From the NCBI GenBank assembly GCA_028279185.1, contig JANQSS010000051.1, forward strand, positions 31,155 through 95,154: a stretch of DNA of 64,000 bases. Direction: 5' to 3'. Source of the stretch: Saprospiraceae bacterium. GTDB lineage: Bacteria > Bacteroidota > Bacteroidia > Chitinophagales > Saprospiraceae. The translations under genes were made by a program, and so were the position numbers. Position 1 is the stretch's first letter, and every line of letters begins with the position of its first letter. Shown in pieces: positions 61,004 through 64,000 of the stretch. The notes under the pieces were generated by a model. The model was not told where the DNA came from. It did not search any database and saw only the letters and a program-made list of their open reading frames with translations.

Positions 61004-64000
61004 ATGATTTTCATTCGCGCCTTATTTTCCATGCTGGGATGTTGCCTGGTTTGTTCGCTATTGGGGCAAGAAGAATGGACAACAGACTGCGGAGCCAACG
61101 ATGCCATTATAAATCAAATAATGGTCAATGCATGCGGAAACGAGAACTCCTCAGAATTCTTAGTTTTTCAAAATGGTAGTTCGCCCTTAGATTTGACCGT
61201 TGCCGGAGCCTTAGACATTTTTGTGCCCGAGAATACGTCAATGGCTACTCCAGTTGATAATTGGACCAGTAGTCCGGCAACAGTGGCATCACTCAATACA
61301 TTGATGGGTGGGTGCGCACCTCCAGATGTTTTTATTGATGCAATGGCGGCGCCAACTAATGGTGTAATACCGGCTGGTGCGGTGGTTTGGACTTTTTTTA
61401 CAAACCCTCCTGATATCAGTTATATAAGCTCAGGAGATCTTTCTGATTTCTGCGGTTCGTTACCAGTTTACGTCATTTTTGGCGATCATACAGGAGGGTT
61501 CCCCGTACTACTTAACGATAATACTTGCGGAACTCCTCCTTGTTATCGCACTATTGAAATAAATGTTGGAGGATGTATGTACAGCATCGTTTATAACCCT
61601 GGTAATTTTGCACCGGCTCAGGATGGTGATTTTTTATCTGAGGGCCCAGGCATTCCGGTTTACAACCCACCCGACGCCAGTGCCTATAGCTGTATTCCCG
61701 AACCTTCCTTTTGTACGTCTCCTCCAAATCCACTTATTCCCAATGATTCTATATCAATTTGTGATGGCGACGTCACGCACCCCTTTATCGGATGTGGAAA
61801 CTGTAACACAAGTACGGTTTGGTACGACGATAATGGCATGTTAGTCCATACAGGCAATCTCTTTCCAACCGGAATTTCTGATTTTCCACCAGCCGGGAAC
61901 ACTGAATTCTACCTTGTCGCCAATACGGATGATATTTGTGTGAGCGAATTTGATACCGTTTTTTTAACGACTTATGAGTCCCCAACCGGAAATTTTTTAC
62001 TCCAGTGTGGGCAGTCACCATGTGAAGTCTGCTCAGGAGATTCAATAGATTTGAATTTAGTTGTAACGCCAGCAGGTGCGCCATCATTCCCATATACCGC
62101 CACCATTGATGACGGAACCAACACGTATTCTGTTGTCATAAATAATTTCGGCATAACCGGTTTTACAATTGGGCCATTGACCACGACTACTACCTTTACA
62201 TTATTGGATGTATCTAATGCAAATTGTACTAGAAATTCCGGATTTACGGATGATACAGAAACTGTGACTATAGCACCTCCGGCCGTTGCTGGAATAATGG
62301 ACGTGGATACGGCGTGTGTCTCCAGAACGGGATCATCTTATACATTCCAATTAATCACAGGATCTCAAGCGGGTGGTACTTGGAGTATAGACAACGGGGC
62401 TTCGATCAATTCGAGCGGAACCGCTACCTTTCCTGGTGGATACAACGGTCAAACCTATATTGTTGGATATGCTGTTGGGTCAATGGGATGTGACACTATG
62501 GTTTACGATACATTGGTGGCCATTCGACAAGCAGCTGTTGGACTTCAAGCCATCCCGGATCAATGTGCTCAAAATACCTATAACGTTGATTTTGTTACTG
62601 GCTCGGATATTGGTACCTATTCAATCGACAATGGAGGCGTTATCGATCCCAATACGGGTGTAATCGATTTATCAGCATCCGGTGCCGGAACATTCACTGT
62701 CACATATACAGCTGGTCAGTCGCCATGTACAGATTCAGACTCCGAAACGTTTGATATCCTACCGCTGCCTAGCATTAATGATCATACGCTTCAAACATGT
62801 GATTCGGCGGGAACGGGCATCGCCACATGGGATTTGACCTCTGCCGACAATGTTATCAATGGAGGGTCCGGTCTGGTCGTTTCGTATTATCCAACACGCG
62901 GTGACGCAGATCAAACTTCGCCTACAAACGTATTGATGTCACCTTATACATCGACAAGCTCGCCGGACACAGTATATGCGCGAATTGAAAATGGTAATGG
63001 ATGCTACAACGTTTCACAACTTATTCTCATGGCTATACCCGGACCAATAGTCAATGCGATTACTGTCAATGGCTGTATAAATCCTCAGTTATTTGATCTT
63101 ACCTTTTATGATGATTCAGTAAGCAATATGGCCAATATCACATGGTTCGATGGAGATCCTGCGGGTGGCGGTTCTGTAATAGCCAATCCAACGAACGTTG
63201 ATTTGACCTCCATTACCGGAGGTTTGTATGCTGTAATAAGTAACTCGCAATGTTCGGATACCACCCAAGTTCCAATTATCTATTTTGACGGCTATGTACT
63301 GAATAATGTGCAATGCAATGACAATGGAACTCCTTCGGATTCGACCGACGATTTTATAGAATTTGATTTAATCGTAAATGCCGTTGGGTTGGGCCCTAAT
63401 TATTCAGTAACGGTGAACATGGGGACAATTACTCCTATGGCCGGTACCTACAATGTAGTTCAGAGCTTTTCATTAAATACCGGCAGCGCAGGTGCAGGAA
63501 ATATAACCTTAACCGTCACAGATGACACGTATGCGACATGCACCTTCGACATTGTAATTTCAGATCCGGGTCCCTGTTCGAATACATGTAATTTGACGTC
63601 GGATGGATTGTTGAACATCCAATGCAATGACAATGGTACGCCGAGCGATGCATCGGACGACTATGTGACGTTTAGTTTAGATCCAATGGGTTCGAATTTA
63701 GGTACGGGTTATTCGGTAAGTGTATCGTCAGGCACGATATTACCGACGAGCGGGACGTACGGCTCCGCGACGAACTTTCAATTGCAAAACGGAAGTGCGG
63801 GCTCGGGTAATGTAACGGTGACGATAACGGATAATGCGGACGGGTCCTGTACGCAGGATGTATTGATACTGGATCCGGGCAGTTGTTCGAACATGTGCGA
63901 CATACAAGATGGTGGATTATCGGGTTTGACCTGCAATGACAATGGGACGAGTTCGGACAATTTGGATGATTACATACAATTTAGTTTGAATCCGACGGGA
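61004..64000 (+). CDS. Giant secreted repeat protein, 3' end beyond the window
   Basis: Open from the ATG at 61004 to the last base, 999 codons without a stop. A signal peptide (FIRALFSMLGCCLVCSLLG, cleaved near QEEW) is followed by a lamin-tail-like domain (about 23-190: IMVNACGNENSSEFLVFQNGSSPLDL). Ig/PKD-like segments follow, many with paired cysteines and GGTWSI or GTYSI cores. One matches the 'CDSAGTGIATWDLTSAD' unit seen in large Bacteroidota surface proteins. From codon 771 on there are tandem repeats of exactly 103 residues opening QCNDNGTPSDxxDD. The same opening occurs in the preceding giant. The sorting domain, if any, lies outside. A cell-surface adhesin or matrix role is inferred. 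Confidence 0.85.
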   Translation, partial: MIFIRALFSMLGCCLVCSLLGQEEWTTDCGANDAIINQIMVNACGNENSSEFLVFQNGSSPLDLTVAGALDIFVPENTSMATPVDNWTSSPATVASLNTLMGGCAPPDVFIDAMAAPTNGVIPAGAVVWTFFTNPPDISYISSGDLSDFCGSLPVYVIFGDHTGGFPVLLNDNTCGTPPCYRTIEINVGGCMYSIVYNPGNFAPAQDGDFLSEGPGIPVYNPPDASAYSCIPEPSFCTSPPNPLIPNDSISICDGDVTHPFIGCGNCNTSTVWYDDNGMLVHTGNLFPTGISDFPPAGNTEFYLVANTDDICVSEFDTVFLTTYESPTGNFLLQCGQSPCEVCSGDSIDLNLVVTPAGAPSFPYTATIDDGTNTYSVVINNFGITGFTIGPLTTTTTFTLLDVSNANCTRNSGFTDDTETVTIAPPAVAGIMDVDTACVSRTGSSYTFQLITGSQAGGTWSIDNGASINSSGTATFPGGYNGQTYIVGYAVGSMGCDTMVYDTLVAIRQAAVGLQAIPDQCAQNTYNVDFVTGSDIGTYSIDNGGVIDPNTGVIDLSASGAGTFTVTYTAGQSPCTDSDSETFDILPLPSINDHTLQTCDSAGTGIATWDLTSADNVINGGSGLVVSYYPTRGDADQTSPTNVLMSPYTSTSSPDTVYARIENGNGCYNVSQLILMAIPGPIVNAITVNGCINPQLFDLTFYDDSVSNMANITWFDGDPAGGGSVIANPTNVDLTSITGGLYAVISNSQCSDTTQVPIIYFDGYVLNNVQCNDNGTPSDSTDDFIEFDLIVNAVGLGPNYSVTVNMGTITPMAGTYNVVQSFSLNTGSAGAGNITLTVTDDTYATCTFDIVISDPGPCSNTCNLTSDGLLNIQCNDNGTPSDASDDYVTFSLDPMGSNLGTGYSVSVSSGTILPTSGTYGSATNFQLQNGSAGSGNVTVTITDNADGSCTQDVLILDPGSCSNMCDIQDGGLSGLTCNDNGTSSDNLDDYIQFSLNPTG
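63314..64000 (+). repeat. 309-bp tandem repeats (103-residue DNGTP modules), continuing past the window
   Basis: The codon for the first cysteine of the CNDNGT motif lies at 63314, 63623 and 63932, i.e. at exact 309-base intervals. Units share NDNGTPSDxxDDxxxF, GTxxPxxGTY, FxLxxGSAGxGNxTxTxTD and the closing DPGxCS. The third unit is cut by the window end. The second and third units use many more CG-containing codons than the first and than the rest of the gene. Confidence 0.85.

Noticed and set aside
1..64000. tRNA, rRNA, CRISPR and prophage features
   Set aside because: No T-loop/acceptor patterns, rRNA stretches, short regularly spaced repeats or phage structural genes were recognised; a covariance-model search could still find a tRNA missed by eye.

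Overview
The window looks like chromosomal DNA of a member of the Bacteroidota, probably the Saprospiria or a close relative (the class is inference). Three observations support this. Secreted proteins end in type IX secretion system (T9SS) sorting domains of both kinds, the short type A and the gliding-motility-associated type B. Many genes are preceded by the Bacteroidota promoter element TAnnTTTG. Familiar Bacteroidota gene orders occur, such as fabH-efp-accB-accC and a split transketolase. No rRNA, tRNA, CRISPR array, phage or complete insertion sequence was recognised.

Bases 1-13100 hold mostly housekeeping genes on the + strand: the end of a peptide-type ABC permease, an HU-type DNA-binding protein with a clear promoter and terminator, a two-subunit transketolase, a cystathionine gamma-synthase-like enzyme, RadC overlapping an ABC exporter, a YgiQ-type radical SAM protein, two small proteins, a secreted esterase, and on the - strand a serine hydrolase with TPR repeats. 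Bases 13200-21000 carry dnaB, a candidate replication origin made of four helically phased DnaA boxes beside an AT-rich stretch, metG, a sterol-desaturase-like membrane protein, and the rsmI-purS-pssA cluster.

Bases 21100-36000 hold a degenerate REP-type transposase relative, a T9SS type B protein followed by lptC (which has no ordinary start codon), a CNNM/CorC-like membrane protein, rpmI-rplT behind a long and possibly structured leader, a PLP enzyme, a TrhA/hemolysin III protein, a T9SS type A protein, an ABC exporter and the fatty-acid cluster fabH-efp-accB-accC.

From 36200 to the right edge the window is dominated by very large exported proteins: 2567, 903, 1521 and about 1609 residues, plus a fifth that is still open after 999 codons at the window end. 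They are built from pre-peptidase-like, cohesin-like, PKD/SprB, lamin-tail and choice-of-anchor modules. Only a thioredoxin-SPOR protein, hutI and lysS sit among them. The last two giants share a 'DNGTP...DD' module. In the last gene it forms tandem repeats with an exact 309-bp period that run off the window.

The most notable points are the candidate oriC, several genes whose promoter element ends 3 or 4 bases before the start codon (predicted leaderless mRNAs), the start-less lptC, the modular giant-protein island, and an OppC-like permease with two extra membrane helices.
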